Shown: positions 7,703-15,674, numbered from the stretch's first letter. The stretch is 38,619 bases of DNA from an uncultured Clostridia bacterium (GCA_944341075.1 CALVLV010000020.1:1-38619), one strand, 5' to 3'. Program-made: numbers and translations. Notes: generated by a model from the letters alone, not told the origin.

Positions 7703-7784
7703 TGTAGTATAGTATGCGGTATTTTGTAGTGGTGAATATGTTTTTGTTGTTTCGGCCGAGAGAGGAGAGGGAGGATAAATTTCA

Positions 7785-7900
7785 AAAAATCCCACCGCCG
7801 CGGCCTGCGGCCGCGGCACCTCCCCTATTAGAGGAGGCACGATTGAGGAATAGATTTCTCCACGCGGGCTTTGCCCTTGGTCGAAATGACAGGCGGGGTG
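7785..7900 (+). repeat. Three-hairpin dispersed repeat, copy 1
   Basis: The fixed leader AAAATCCCACC is followed by hairpin 1 (GCCGCGGCC-TGC-GGCCGCGGC, 7797-7817), hairpin 2 (CCTCC...GGAGG, 7819-7837) and a conserved block (7834-7900) containing GGGC-TTT-GCCC and GTCGAAATGAC. The block 7834-7900 matches 23110-23176 at 62 of 67 positions, while hairpin 1 is different in sequence. Confidence 0.8.
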
Positions 7901-8054
7901 CCGCCCGATCCCTCAGTCTTGCTGTCGCTTACGCTTTCGCAAGCCAGCGTCTCGCCGCCATCAATGTGTTTACATGGCGGTTTTGCGGTTTCCCAAAGGG
8001 AACCCTCCGCAAAGTAGCGTCGCTTGCGCTCCTCACGCGGTCACCACTCGGGCT

Positions 8055-8110
8055 CTTGCCTCCCTTGCCAAAGGGGGGATAGCCCGACTTGTCGGGCAAG
8101 GGGGGATTTT
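8055..8110 (-). repeat. Three-hairpin repeat, inverted partial copy
   Basis: On the minus strand the order is again AAAATCCC, a hairpin (GCCCGAC-AA-GTCGGGC, plus 8082-8097), then CCCCCCTT-TGGC-AAGGGAGG (plus 8059-8078). The order matches copies at 7785 and 23064, with a third, unrelated but complementary hairpin 1. Confidence 0.7.
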
Positions 8111-8136
8111 TGTGCTCGCTCGCCTCACTTCGGCAC

Positions 8137-8158
8137 GCACAACGGGTGTCCGTTGTGC
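8137..8158. repeat. Perfect 9-bp hairpin
   Basis: GCACAACGG-GTGT-CCGTTGTGC lies inside the repeat block. It has no T run, so a terminator role is unlikely. Confidence 0.5.
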
Positions 8159-8196
8159 TATGAAATGCCTCGTTCGTCTTTCCACAAGGGCGCCTT

Positions 8197-8300
8197 GATT
8201 GCGGAATAGATTTCTCCGCGCGGGCTTCGCCCTTGGTCGTAAGGAGCCGTAGGCGACGGAATAGCTATTGATGCGCGTTAGCGCCAATAGCGTCAATGAC
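8197..8300. repeat. Composite dispersed repeat (A flank plus B module)
   Basis: 8197-8239 repeats the AGATTTCTCC...GCCCTTGGTCG block of copies 1 and 2. Instead of continuing to AAATGAC it passes into a second module (8240-8300) whose flanks match the inverted copy at 16995-17062. The module's core is TATTG...GCGC-GTTA-GCGC-CAATA, a two-part stem. It ends GTCAATGAC, rejoining the A family end. Confidence 0.7.
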
Positions 8301-8511
8301 AATTATAAATTCCCCGCCGTAAAGTTCAGCGAGCCGGCGCGAGCGTAAAGAACTTTACAAGGAATAAATCTTGCAACAGCAAATTTAAAAACAATAACGC
8401 CGAAAAAATGCAAAGCGGAATTTACTTCCGCTGTTAAGCATTTTTACGACTTACCGTAAACCTCACGGCGGAAGATTTTTGCATCGCAAAAAGATTTCGC
8501 GTGAATTTTTA

Positions 8512-9240
8512 TCATATCCCCAACTCCGTGCGCAGCGTGTTGAACAGCGCCGCGAATTCGCCGCTCGAACGGCGCTTTTTGGGGCTGCCTTCGCCGAAGG
8601 TCACTTCGTGTTCGCCTACCACGCGTGCGGGGCGGGCGGAGAGCGATATCACCTTGTCTGAAAGCGATATTGCCTCAGATATGTCGTGCGTTACAAGCAG
8701 CGCCGTCTTGTGCTCGCTCTTTATAATGTCGTGCACGTCGTCGCACACGGCAAGGCGGGTCTGGTAGTCGAGCGCGGAAAAGGGTTCGTCTAAAAGCAGC
8801 GTTTCGGGCTGCGCGGCCAGCGTGCGTATAAGCGCCACCCTCTGCCTCATTCCGCCCGAAAGTTGCGAAGGGCTCTTTTTCAAAAAGTCTTTAAGGCCGT
8901 ATTTTTCGGCAAGGGCAAGGGCGTTTTCGCGCATTTTTTTCGTGTTCTTCTTTTTTACCTCCAGCGGCAGGAATATGTTCTGCTCCACCGTGCGCCAGGG
9001 GAACAGCGCGTCTGTCTGCAACATGTAGCCGAAGTGTCCCTCGCCGCGCATCACCCTTCCTTCGGACGGCGCTATAAGCCCCGCCGCAAGCGAAAGTATT
9101 GTGCTCTTGCCGCAGCCCGAAGGCCCTATTACCGAAACAAACTGCCCTTCGGCCACTTCAAAGCTAAGGTCTTTTACCGCCATGGTCTCGCCCGTGGGCG
9201 TGTGGTAGGTATAGCTCACCTTATCAAAAACAAGGCCCAT
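8512..9240 (-). CDS. ABC transporter ATP-binding protein, NitT/TauT type
   Basis: This 242-aa ATPase energises the importer. It has Walker A GPSGCGKST (about residues 39-47), the Q-loop (YMLQTDALFPW), signature LSGGMRQR, Walker B TLLLDEPFSALD and the H-loop VTHD. GGAG lies 7 nt before ATG 9240. It follows the binding-protein gene by 21 bp, so both are cotranscribed. Its permease partner lies beyond the repeat block at 7703-8511. Confidence 0.95.
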   Translation of the reverse strand: MGLVFDKVSYTYHTPTGETMAVKDLSFEVAEGQFVSVIGPSGCGKSTILSLAAGLIAPSEGRVMRGEGHFGYMLQTDALFPWRTVEQNIFLPLEVKKKNTKKMRENALALAEKYGLKDFLKKSPSQLSGGMRQRVALIRTLAAQPETLLLDEPFSALDYQTRLAVCDDVHDIIKSEHKTALLVTHDISEAISLSDKVISLSARPARVVGEHEVTFGEGSPKKRRSSGEFAALFNTLRTELGI

Positions 9241-9261
9241 TCAATGCTCCGCAAATAATAC

Positions 9262-10254
9262 TCAGTATATCTCTTCGTATACCTTCTGCGCCATGTCGGT
9301 GAGAATAAGTTCGTCAAACCCCACGCGGCGCTCAAGTTCGCCCGAATTTTCTATAACGTCCTGCAGGCGGGTAAAGGCGCTCTCCTTCATTGCCATGTTC
9401 TCCACCCAGGCGTCTATATCTTTATACGCCTGCACCGAATTTGCAATGCTCTCTTCGGGCGTGCCGTCAAAGTAGGGCGCAAGGTAGCCCGCTATGGCGG
9501 CGGCGTCGTTCTCCATGGTGAACTTTATGGCCTTTGTAACGGCGCGCAGCAGCCCCTCTATCTTTTCGGGGTTTTGGTCAATATAGCTCTGTTTTGCCGA
9601 AAAGCAGGTGTAGGGTATCTCGCCCGACTGCGCCCCCACCGAGGCGACTATATAGCCCTTTCCCTCGGCCTGGTAGTCGCCGGCCGTCGGCTCGAACATG
9701 GTGCAGTAGTCGGCTATGCCGCTCTCGAACGCCGCCGTCATGTAGTTGAAGTCCACGTCGTAGTTGAGTTTTGCGTCTACGCCCAGCTCCTCTATAACGT
9801 ATTCAAAGGTCATTGCGGGAACGCCGCCCTTGCGGCCTGCCAGAATCTCCTTGCCGTCTAAATCGCTCCACTCAAAGTCCGGTTCGGGCGTACGGGCAAG
9901 CAGAAAGCTGCCGTCGCGCTTTGTAAGCTGGCCGAACACTTTGGGGCTGTCTGAAGAGCCGCCTATGGCGATGTACAGCGCCGCCTCGGGGCCGCAGAAG
10001 CCCACGTCGGCAGAGCCTGACAGCACGGCCGCCATGGTGTTGTCTGCGCCGCCGCCGTTGGTAAACTCTACCTCAAAGCCCTCGTCTTTGTAGTAGCCCA
10101 GCGCCTCGGCAAGGTACATCGGCGCGTAGAACACCGAATGGGTGACTTCGTTTATCCTTACAACGTCGCCGCCATCTTTGCAGCCCGCAAGCGAAAAGGG
10201 GATTGCAAGCGCCGCGCACATGGCGGCAACAACAGAAATCAGTAATTTTTTCAT
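9262..10254 (-). CDS. ABC transporter substrate-binding lipoprotein, NMT1/THI5-like
   Basis: This 330-aa lipoprotein has signal peptide MKKLLISVVAAMCAALAIPFSLAGC, with the lipobox Cys at residue 25. The mature part is an NMT1/THI5-like periplasmic-binding fold (VFYAPMYLAEALGYYKDEGF, GSADVGFCGPEAAL, YCTMFEPTAGDY). This family binds thiamine pyrimidine precursors, aliphatic sulfonates, taurine or nitrate. No TPP riboswitch is visible in the 5' leader, so the substrate stays open. It is first in the operon. AAAGGAG lies about 13 nt from the ATG, further than usual. A TTGTCA-18-TAAACT promoter on the minus strand overlaps the divergent valS promoter. Confidence 0.92.
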   Translation of the reverse strand: MKKLLISVVAAMCAALAIPFSLAGCKDGGDVVRINEVTHSVFYAPMYLAEALGYYKDEGFEVEFTNGGGADNTMAAVLSGSADVGFCGPEAALYIAIGGSSDSPKVFGQLTKRDGSFLLARTPEPDFEWSDLDGKEILAGRKGGVPAMTFEYVIEELGVDAKLNYDVDFNYMTAAFESGIADYCTMFEPTAGDYQAEGKGYIVASVGAQSGEIPYTCFSAKQSYIDQNPEKIEGLLRAVTKAIKFTMENDAAAIAGYLAPYFDGTPEESIANSVQAYKDIDAWVENMAMKESAFTRLQDVIENSGELERRVGFDELILTDMAQKVYEEIY

Positions 10255-10476
10255 CAGATCCAGGTTGCTCCTTTAATGCCCACAGGCCTGCCGCCGACCC
10301 CGTTTGCGGTGTGCGGGACGCGCGCCTTAAGGGCAATCAAAAAAATTGTATGTTACAGTTTATGCGGCGCGCGTTATGTTTGACAACTTCGGCACTTTTG
10401 ATTTATAATCTATCCGTATATAATGTGCAGAAGAGCGGGCAGGGAGAGTCCCGTTTTTGTATGAAAAGAGGTACTT
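10255..10476. other. Divergent promoter region between ABC importer and valS
   Basis: This 222-bp region holds the importer's GC-rich leader (10255-10345) and the strong valS promoter. GCGCCTTAAGGGC near 10323-10335 also occurs in the perR leader (24250-24262), which may be chance. I see no T-box and no known riboswitch. Confidence 0.5.
10380..10409 (+). promoter_or_regulatory. Consensus promoter of valS
   Basis: TTGACA (10380-10385) and TATAAT (10404-10409) are separated by 18 nt. A second TATAAT lies at 10419-10424. The leader to ATG 10477 is about 60 nt. Confidence 0.85.
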
Positions 10477-13095
10477 ATGGAAAAATCGTACAATCCCAAG
10501 AGTTTTGAAGACGAGATATATAAGGAGTGGGAAGAGGAAGGCTGTTTCCGTGCCGAAAGGGACGACAACAAGGTGCCCTTCACCATAATGATGCCCCCGC
10601 CCAACATAACGGGCCAGCTGCACATGGGCCACGCCCTGGACGAGACCTATCAGGACACTCTTATAAGGTTCAAGCGCATGCAGGGCTACTGCGCGCTGTG
10701 GCTGCCCGGCACCGACCACGCCTCTATCGCCACCGAGGTGAAGATAGTTGAACAGCTTAAAAAGCAGGGGATAAACAAGGAAGACCTCACCCGCGAAGAA
10801 TTTTTAAAGCTCGCATGGGAGTGGAAGGAAAAATACGGCGGCAGAATAATCACCCAGCTCAAAAAGCTCGGCTCATCGTGCGACTGGTCGCGCCTTGCCT
10901 TCACCATGGACGAAAAGTGCTCGCGCGCCGTGCGCGAGGTGTTCGTCAACCTCTACAACAAGGGGCTTATATACCACGGCGACAGAATAATAAACTGGTG
11001 CCCCGAGTGCCGCACCGCCCTTTCAGACGCAGAGGTGGAGTATTCCGACGAAAATTCTTACTTCTGGCACATAAAATATATGCTCGAAGGTTCGGATAGC
11101 GAGGGGCTGATAGTTGCCACCACCCGCCCCGAAACCATGTTCGGCGACACCGCCGTGGCAGTGAACCCCGCCGACGAAAGGTATAAAAAGTTTATAGGCA
11201 AAAATGTAATACTGCCCATAATAAACAAGCCCATACCCGTTGTTGCCGATGAGCATGCAGACATGGAGTACGGCACGGGCTGCGTTAAAATAACCCCCGC
11301 GCACGACCCCAACGACTTTGAAGTGGGCCTGCGCCACAACCTGCCCGTGGTGTGCGTTATGAACGAGGACGGCACCATGAACGGGCTTGCCGGCAAGTAC
11401 AACGGCATGGACAGGTACGAGTGCCGCAAAAAGGTGGTGGAGGAGCTGAAAGCTCTGGGCAGCCTGGTAAAGACCGAGCCGCACACCCACAGCGTGGGCC
11501 ATTGCTACCGCTGCCACACCTCTATAGAGCCAATGGTCTCCAAGCAGTGGTTCGTAAAGATGAAGCCGCTCGCTCGCCCCGCGATAAACGCGGTAATGGA
11601 CAAAAAGACCACCTTCATACCCGAAAGGTTTGCAAAAATTTACTACAACTGGATGGAGAACGTAAAGGACTGGTGCATCTCCCGCCAGCTGTGGTGGGGC
11701 CACCGCATACCCATATGGTACTGCGACGACTGCGGCGAGGTCATCTGCGCCAAGGAAGACCCCGCAGTGTGCCCCAAGTGCGGCAGCGCGCACATTCATC
11801 AGGACGAGGACGTGCTCGATACCTGGTTCTCGTCTGCCCTGTGGCCCTTCTCCACGCTGGGCTTCCCCGAAGACACCTCCGACCTTGAATATTTCTACCC
11901 CACCGACGTGCTGGTAACGGGCTACGACATAATCTTCTTCTGGGTAGCCAGAATGATATTCTCGGGCATAGAGCACATGCGCAAGGTGCCCTTCCGCTAC
12001 GTTCTCATGCACGGCATCGTGCGCGACGAGCAGGGCAGAAAGATGTCCAAGTCGCTCGGCAACGGCATAGATCCGCTGGAGATAATAGATAAATACGGCG
12101 CCGACGCGCTGCGCTTCTCGCTCATCCAAGGCGTATCCACCGGCAACGACATACGCTATTCCGATGCAAAGGTGCAGTCTGCCGCCGCATTCATAAACAA
12201 GATATGGAACGCCAGCCGCTACGTGCTCACCAATTGCGAAGGCAGAAAGGTGAAGGACTTGAAGGATGTAAAGCTCACCCATGCAGATAAGTGGATAATC
12301 TCCAAACTGCAGTCGGCCATAAGGGACGTAACGCTCGCGCTCGACAAGTTCGAACTTGGCATCGCCTGCCAGACGGCGCACGACTTCATGTGGGACGACT
12401 TCTGCGACTGGTATATAGAGCTGACAAAGTCGGCGCTGTGGTCGGACGACGAGGCCAAAAAGGACGGCGCCGTCGCCGTGCTCGTATATGTGCTCGACGC
12501 CGCTTTAAGGCTGCTGCATCCCTTTGTGCCCTTTGTCACCGAAAAGATTTATTCGGAGATGCCCACCGCCCGCGGCAAGATAATGCTTGCGGCATATCCC
12601 CGCTACAATTCCCGCCGCACCTACCGCAAAGAGGCGCAGGCCTTTGAGGGCGTTATGGATATAATCAAGGCGGTGCGCGCCCTTAAGACGGAAACGGGCT
12701 GCGCCCCCTCAAAAAAGGTAACGCTGTACCTTGTGGCAAATGCCAGAACGGCGATCTCGGCAAATGAAGAGGCAATAAAGCGCCTTGCGGGAGCCTCTGA
12801 AATAAAGTTTATAGCCTCCGCGGAGGAGGCGGGCGAAAACGCCGCCGCCAAGGTGGTAAGCTGCGCCACCGTGCTTGTGCCCATGGGCGACCTTGTGGAC
12901 GCCGCCAAGGAGCGCGCAAGGCTTGAGGCCGAGCTCGACAAGGTAATTTCGGAGATCCGCCGCGCAGACGGCAAGCTCAACAACGCCGGCTTTATGTCGA
13001 AAGCGCCCAAAAAGCTTGTGGACGAAGAGCGCGCCAAGCTCGATAAGTACCTCGAGATGAAGCAGAGGATTGAAAAACAGCTATCCTCGCTGTAA
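10477..13095 (+). CDS. valS: Valyl-tRNA synthetase
   Basis: This 872-aa cytosolic class I synthetase attaches valine to tRNA-Val and edits mischarged threonine. The HIGH-type motif HMGH is at residues 49-52 (within PNITGQLHMGHA), followed by the CP1 editing domain (TTRPETMFGDTAVAVNP). KMSKS is at 522-526. The anticodon-binding domain lies near WDDFCDWYIELTK, and the last 70 residues form the ValRS tRNA-binding coiled coil. The length is normal for bacteria. Four Cys (CDDCGE and CPKCGS) form an inserted zinc-binding element. AAGAGGT precedes ATG 10477. The gene is monocistronic, with its own promoter and terminator; no T-box leader is seen, unusual for aminoacyl-tRNA synthetase genes in this phylum. 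Confidence 0.98.
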   Translation: MEKSYNPKSFEDEIYKEWEEEGCFRAERDDNKVPFTIMMPPPNITGQLHMGHALDETYQDTLIRFKRMQGYCALWLPGTDHASIATEVKIVEQLKKQGINKEDLTREEFLKLAWEWKEKYGGRIITQLKKLGSSCDWSRLAFTMDEKCSRAVREVFVNLYNKGLIYHGDRIINWCPECRTALSDAEVEYSDENSYFWHIKYMLEGSDSEGLIVATTRPETMFGDTAVAVNPADERYKKFIGKNVILPIINKPIPVVADEHADMEYGTGCVKITPAHDPNDFEVGLRHNLPVVCVMNEDGTMNGLAGKYNGMDRYECRKKVVEELKALGSLVKTEPHTHSVGHCYRCHTSIEPMVSKQWFVKMKPLARPAINAVMDKKTTFIPERFAKIYYNWMENVKDWCISRQLWWGHRIPIWYCDDCGEVICAKEDPAVCPKCGSAHIHQDEDVLDTWFSSALWPFSTLGFPEDTSDLEYFYPTDVLVTGYDIIFFWVARMIFSGIEHMRKVPFRYVLMHGIVRDEQGRKMSKSLGNGIDPLEIIDKYGADALRFSLIQGVSTGNDIRYSDAKVQSAAAFINKIWNASRYVLTNCEGRKVKDLKDVKLTHADKWIISKLQSAIRDVTLALDKFELGIACQTAHDFMWDDFCDWYIELTKSALWSDDEAKKDGAVAVLVYVLDAALRLLHPFVPFVTEKIYSEMPTARGKIMLAAYPRYNSRRTYRKEAQAFEGVMDIIKAVRALKTETGCAPSKKVTLYLVANARTAISANEEAIKRLAGASEIKFIASAEEAGENAAAKVVSCATVLVPMGDLVDAAKERARLEAELDKVISEIRRADGKLNNAGFMSKAPKKLVDEERAKLDKYLEMKQRIEKQLSSL

Positions 13096-13118
13096 ATTTT
13101 TATAATTGCCTTATAGCC

Positions 13119-13151
13119 TGCCGCGGGGCGTACGCGCTCCGCGGCATTTTT
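13119..13151 (+). terminator. valS intrinsic terminator
   Basis: Stem TGCCGCGG (13119-13126) and CCGCGGCA (13139-13146) is followed by TTTTTAA. Confidence 0.85.
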
Positions 13152-13181
13152 AAAATAAAAATATTAAAGGGGGTTTATTTT

Positions 13182-13616
13182 ATGAATATTCGTGAAGTCA
13201 CTGCTGCCGACCGCGCAATATACCTTGAAATGTCGGCGGAGTTCTATGCCTCGCCCGCAGTGCTGCACAACATCCCCGCCCGCTTCCGCGAGGCGGCGTT
13301 TGAAGAGTTTCTGCATGGCAACCTTGCAAAGTGCTTTATGCTTGAAGAGCAGGGGCAGGCAGTCGGCTACGGCATAATATGCTTTTACTTTTTGCAGGAG
13401 GCGGGCGGCACAAGCGTCATTTTCGACGAGCTGTATATCCGCCCCGAATACCGCAGCCGCGGGTTCGGCAGGCACTACTTCGACTATATATTCAAAAATT
13501 TTCCCGCGCCCCGCTACCTTTTAGAGGTGGAGCCCGAAAACGTGCGTGCAATTGCGCTGTATAACCGCCTCGGCTTTACTCCGCTGGGCTATACGCGTAT
13601 GATTAAAGATATGTGA
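13182..13616 (+). CDS. GNAT-family N-acetyltransferase
   Basis: This 144-aa protein has the GNAT acetyl-CoA fold: motif A is LYIRPEYRSRGFGRHYFDYI (R-x-x-G-x-G-type pyrophosphate loop) and motif B is VEPENVRAIALYNRLGF, typical of RimI-like enzymes. The acceptor is unknown. AAAGGGGG lies upstream of ATG 13182. It stands alone between the valS terminator and its own strong terminator, so context gives no substrate. Confidence 0.9.
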   Translation: MNIREVTAADRAIYLEMSAEFYASPAVLHNIPARFREAAFEEFLHGNLAKCFMLEEQGQAVGYGIICFYFLQEAGGTSVIFDELYIRPEYRSRGFGRHYFDYIFKNFPAPRYLLEVEPENVRAIALYNRLGFTPLGYTRMIKDM

Positions 13617-13621
13617 TTTTT

Positions 13622-13662
13622 AAAAGCTGCCGCGCGGCATAAAAAGCCGCGCGGCAGCTTTT
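13622..13662 (+). terminator. Strong intrinsic terminator after GNAT gene
   Basis: The perfect 17-bp arms (13622-13638 and 13646-13662) end in TTTT, immediately after the stop codon. Confidence 0.85.
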
Positions 13663-13791
13663 GTGTTGGGCTATGGCAATAATTTTGGCATATTGCGGGG
13701 GCAATTTAATTTATTTTGTCCCGATTTTGCCTGTGTTCATCGGAATTTTTTGCAAAAGATATAAATTTGTTGTGCCGCCGCCCGCCGTTTA

Positions 13792-13800
13792 TGGTATAAT
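13792..13800 (+). promoter_or_regulatory. Extended -10 promoter abutting MBL lipoprotein start
   Basis: TGGTATAAT (13792-13800) is an extended -10 element lying 6 nt before ATG 13807. The only -35 candidate is weak (TTGTGC with 19-nt spacing). The transcript would be leaderless or nearly so, and no Shine-Dalgarno exists. Confidence 0.55.
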
Positions 13801-13806
13801 CGGGTT

Positions 13807-15411
13807 ATGAAAAAGTTTTTTAAAGTTGCGGCCGCGCTGGCCGCCGCGCTTTCGCTCACCGCGTTCGGCGGGTGCGAAATGCTGCACGACATGTTTTTTT
13901 CGCACGTTCACGAAATGCAGTTCGTTGCGGAACAGCCCGCCACCTGCACGCAGGAGGGCGTGAGGGAACATTACCATTGCACCGTCTGCAACGAAGATTT
14001 TGCCGATGAAGACGGGCTTACTTATGCGCCGTCGCTTACAATTAAGGCGCTCGGGCACGACATGGAGTACGTCCATCAGGTAGCGCCCACATGTACTGCG
14101 GAGGGCAACATAGGCTACTACAAATGTTCACGCTGCGGCGGCACGTTTGCCGCAGAGGACGGCGAGGTCGCCTACAGCGAAAAAGATATTGTGCTGGGCA
14201 AAACCGACCACACATATGTTGCAACGGAGTGGGAGTTCGACGGCCGTAACCACTGGCACGAATGTTCCGCCTGCGGCACAACCATAGATGGCTCTTCCGC
14301 CGCGCATACATACGGGGAGGACGGCGCCTGCACGGTGTGCGGCTACCTGCCCGCGGGCGACATAGAGCTGGGCAACCGGGAAGATATCTCCTCCGCCGAC
14401 CTGTCAATACACTTTATTGCCCCTGCGGTAAAGGCCAGCGGCGACAGCGCGTTTATAAAAGTAGGCGATACCGAAATACTTGTTGACGCAGGCCCCAACA
14501 AAAGTAATCTGCAGACCATAAAAAACTATATAAATAAATACTGCACAGACGGCGTGTTGGAATATGTTATAGTCACCCATGCCGACGGCGACCATATTTT
14601 AGGTATGATAGGCAACAAGTCGGGCAGTACTTATAACGGCATATTGTATACATACGATATTCAAACGCTTATAACTTTTGACAAGAGCAATAAAGACCTT
14701 ACTACGGAAGCGGGGAACCCCACCGATTACAGCGACTATCTCGACGCAGTGGAATATGCCCGTTCGCAGGGTACGGCGGTATATACGGGTTTGCAGTGCT
14801 ATAATAATCAGGGCGGAGCGCAACGCACCTATTACCTTGATGAAGAGCAGAATATTTCGCTCAACATACTCTATAACTATTATTACGACCACGACAGCAG
14901 CGACGAAAATAATTATTCCGTATGCTTCCTTTTAACGCAGGAGCTGGCGAATGGTGAAGCTAACAATTATCTGTTTACCGGTGACCTTGAGGAAAAGGGA
15001 GAAGAATATCTTGTAGAGTACAACGAACTGCCTGAAGTGGAACTTTATAAAGCAGGTCATCATGGTAGCAAAACATCGTCCAACGAATGTCTGCTTGAGG
15101 TGATAAAGCCGAAGCATATAGCAGTATGTTGTTGTGCGGGCTATAATCAGTACTCGTCTGCTGAAGAAAATACTTTTCCCACTCAGGCGTTTATAGACAG
15201 GGTGGGAATGTACACAGACAGTATATATGTTACCATTACGTACAAAGATAAGGAAGCTGTGCCCATGAACGGCGACATAGTGTTCTACTACAATACCGCA
15301 GAGGGCGAGGAGCAGGGCAGCCTTAAGCTGTGGTGCTCTAACAACGTTACAAAGCTGAAGGAAACGGAGTGGTTCAAACAAAACCGCACCTGGCCTGAAG
15401 GCGGCGTGTAA
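13807..15411 (+). CDS. Lipoprotein with Cys-pair modules and metallo-beta-lactamase (ComEC-like) domain
   Basis: This 534-aa lipoprotein (signal MKKFFKVAAALAAALSLTAF, then GGC lipobox) is exported. Residues about 38-185 hold four Cys-pair modules (ATCTQEG...CTVCNEDFAD, PTCTAEG...CSRCGGTFAA, CSACGT, CTVCGY). The remainder is a metallo-beta-lactamase fold of the ComEC/Rec2 hydrolase type: THADGDH at 257-263, GD with D393, and GHHGSK with H418-H419. Enzymes with this fold hydrolyse nucleic acids or phosphoesters; as a stand-alone surface protein the substrate is unknown. It shares the Cys modules with the LRR protein at 5212. It is monocistronic. Confidence 0.88.
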   Translation: MKKFFKVAAALAAALSLTAFGGCEMLHDMFFSHVHEMQFVAEQPATCTQEGVREHYHCTVCNEDFADEDGLTYAPSLTIKALGHDMEYVHQVAPTCTAEGNIGYYKCSRCGGTFAAEDGEVAYSEKDIVLGKTDHTYVATEWEFDGRNHWHECSACGTTIDGSSAAHTYGEDGACTVCGYLPAGDIELGNREDISSADLSIHFIAPAVKASGDSAFIKVGDTEILVDAGPNKSNLQTIKNYINKYCTDGVLEYVIVTHADGDHILGMIGNKSGSTYNGILYTYDIQTLITFDKSNKDLTTEAGNPTDYSDYLDAVEYARSQGTAVYTGLQCYNNQGGAQRTYYLDEEQNISLNILYNYYYDHDSSDENNYSVCFLLTQELANGEANNYLFTGDLEEKGEEYLVEYNELPEVELYKAGHHGSKTSSNECLLEVIKPKHIAVCCCAGYNQYSSAEENTFPTQAFIDRVGMYTDSIYVTITYKDKEAVPMNGDIVFYYNTAEGEEQGSLKLWCSNNVTKLKETEWFKQNRTWPEGGV

Positions 15412-15487
15412 GGGCGGCTTTGTGCCGTAAAAGCGCAATCGGGGGCGGCAATATGCCGCAATCAACGATATACAATATAGTCGTGTT

Positions 15488-15535
15488 TTACTGCGGCGGG
15501 GCGCCACATGCGGCGCCCCGCCGCAGTAAGTTTTT
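15488..15535. terminator. Strong intrinsic terminator
   Basis: The perfect 18-bp arms (15488-15505 and 15512-15529) with a 6-nt loop are followed by GTTTTTT. It ends the MBL lipoprotein transcript. Confidence 0.9.
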
Positions 15536-15586
15536 TGCAGCAGAATGGCCGTTTTAAACCTTATCGGGCTTATTTTGCCGTCGCTA

Positions 15587-15615
15587 TTGACCTTGCCGCC
15601 TTTGTGTGGTACAAT
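15587..15615 (+). promoter_or_regulatory. Promoter of acyltransferase gene
   Basis: TTGACC (15587-15592) and TACAAT (15610-15615) are separated by 17 nt. The promoter covers an upstream in-frame GTG (15606), which rules that codon out as the start. Confidence 0.75.
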
Positions 15616-15674
15616 TGAATAAAAGGGAGCGCCGTACCTTGCACAAGTCACAGGCAGGGCGCCCGTGTGAGAAT

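Larger units (their letters stand above)
7703..8511. repeat. Repeat-filled block splitting the ABC operon
   Basis: This 809-bp non-coding block sits between the ATPase and permease genes. From left to right it holds: a three-hairpin repeat (7785-7900); a variable stretch; an inverted copy of the hairpin module (8055-8110); a GCACAACGG/CCGTTGTGC hairpin (8137-8158); a third AGATTTCTCC repeat fused to a second repeat family (8197-8300); GTAAAGTTC/GAACTTTAC and AGCGGAA/TTCCGCT hairpins (8321-8443); and TTTTTGC-ATC-GCAAAAA (8475-8491) after the ATPase stop. I see no transposase and no convincing gene. Confidence 0.75.

Noticed and set aside
6812-7729. Plus-strand open frame opposite the permease
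   Set aside because: Antisense shadow rich in His/Tyr/Lys/Arg, with no ribosome site; the minus-strand permease explains the region.
7703-7840. Longer permease start giving 46 extra N-terminal residues
   Set aside because: The extra codons translate the repeat element (hairpin 1 and 2) and lack a ribosome site; the hydrophobic domain begins normally from ATG 7702.
7703-8511. Insertion sequence in the ABC operon
   Set aside because: No transposase frame and no matching terminal repeats with target duplication; only small structured repeats are seen.
10255-10345. Possible TPP riboswitch before the NMT1/THI5-like importer (CAACCTGGATCTGATG near the start)
   Set aside because: The CTGAGA and GGGTGC-type elements of the TPP aptamer are missing and the resemblance is limited to a few bases at the start codon.
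10410-10476. T-box leader for valS
   Set aside because: The leader is only about 60 nt, with no AGGGTGGNACCGCG-like T-box sequence and no antiterminator stem.
11023-12381. Long minus-strand open frame (452 codons) inside valS
   Set aside because: It is the antisense shadow of a strongly conserved synthetase, a common by-product of GC-rich codon bias, and shows no domain.
15606-15608. GTG 15606 as start of the PlsC-like gene
   Set aside because: It lies just before the -10 box TACAAT, within the promoter, and so cannot be in the transcript.
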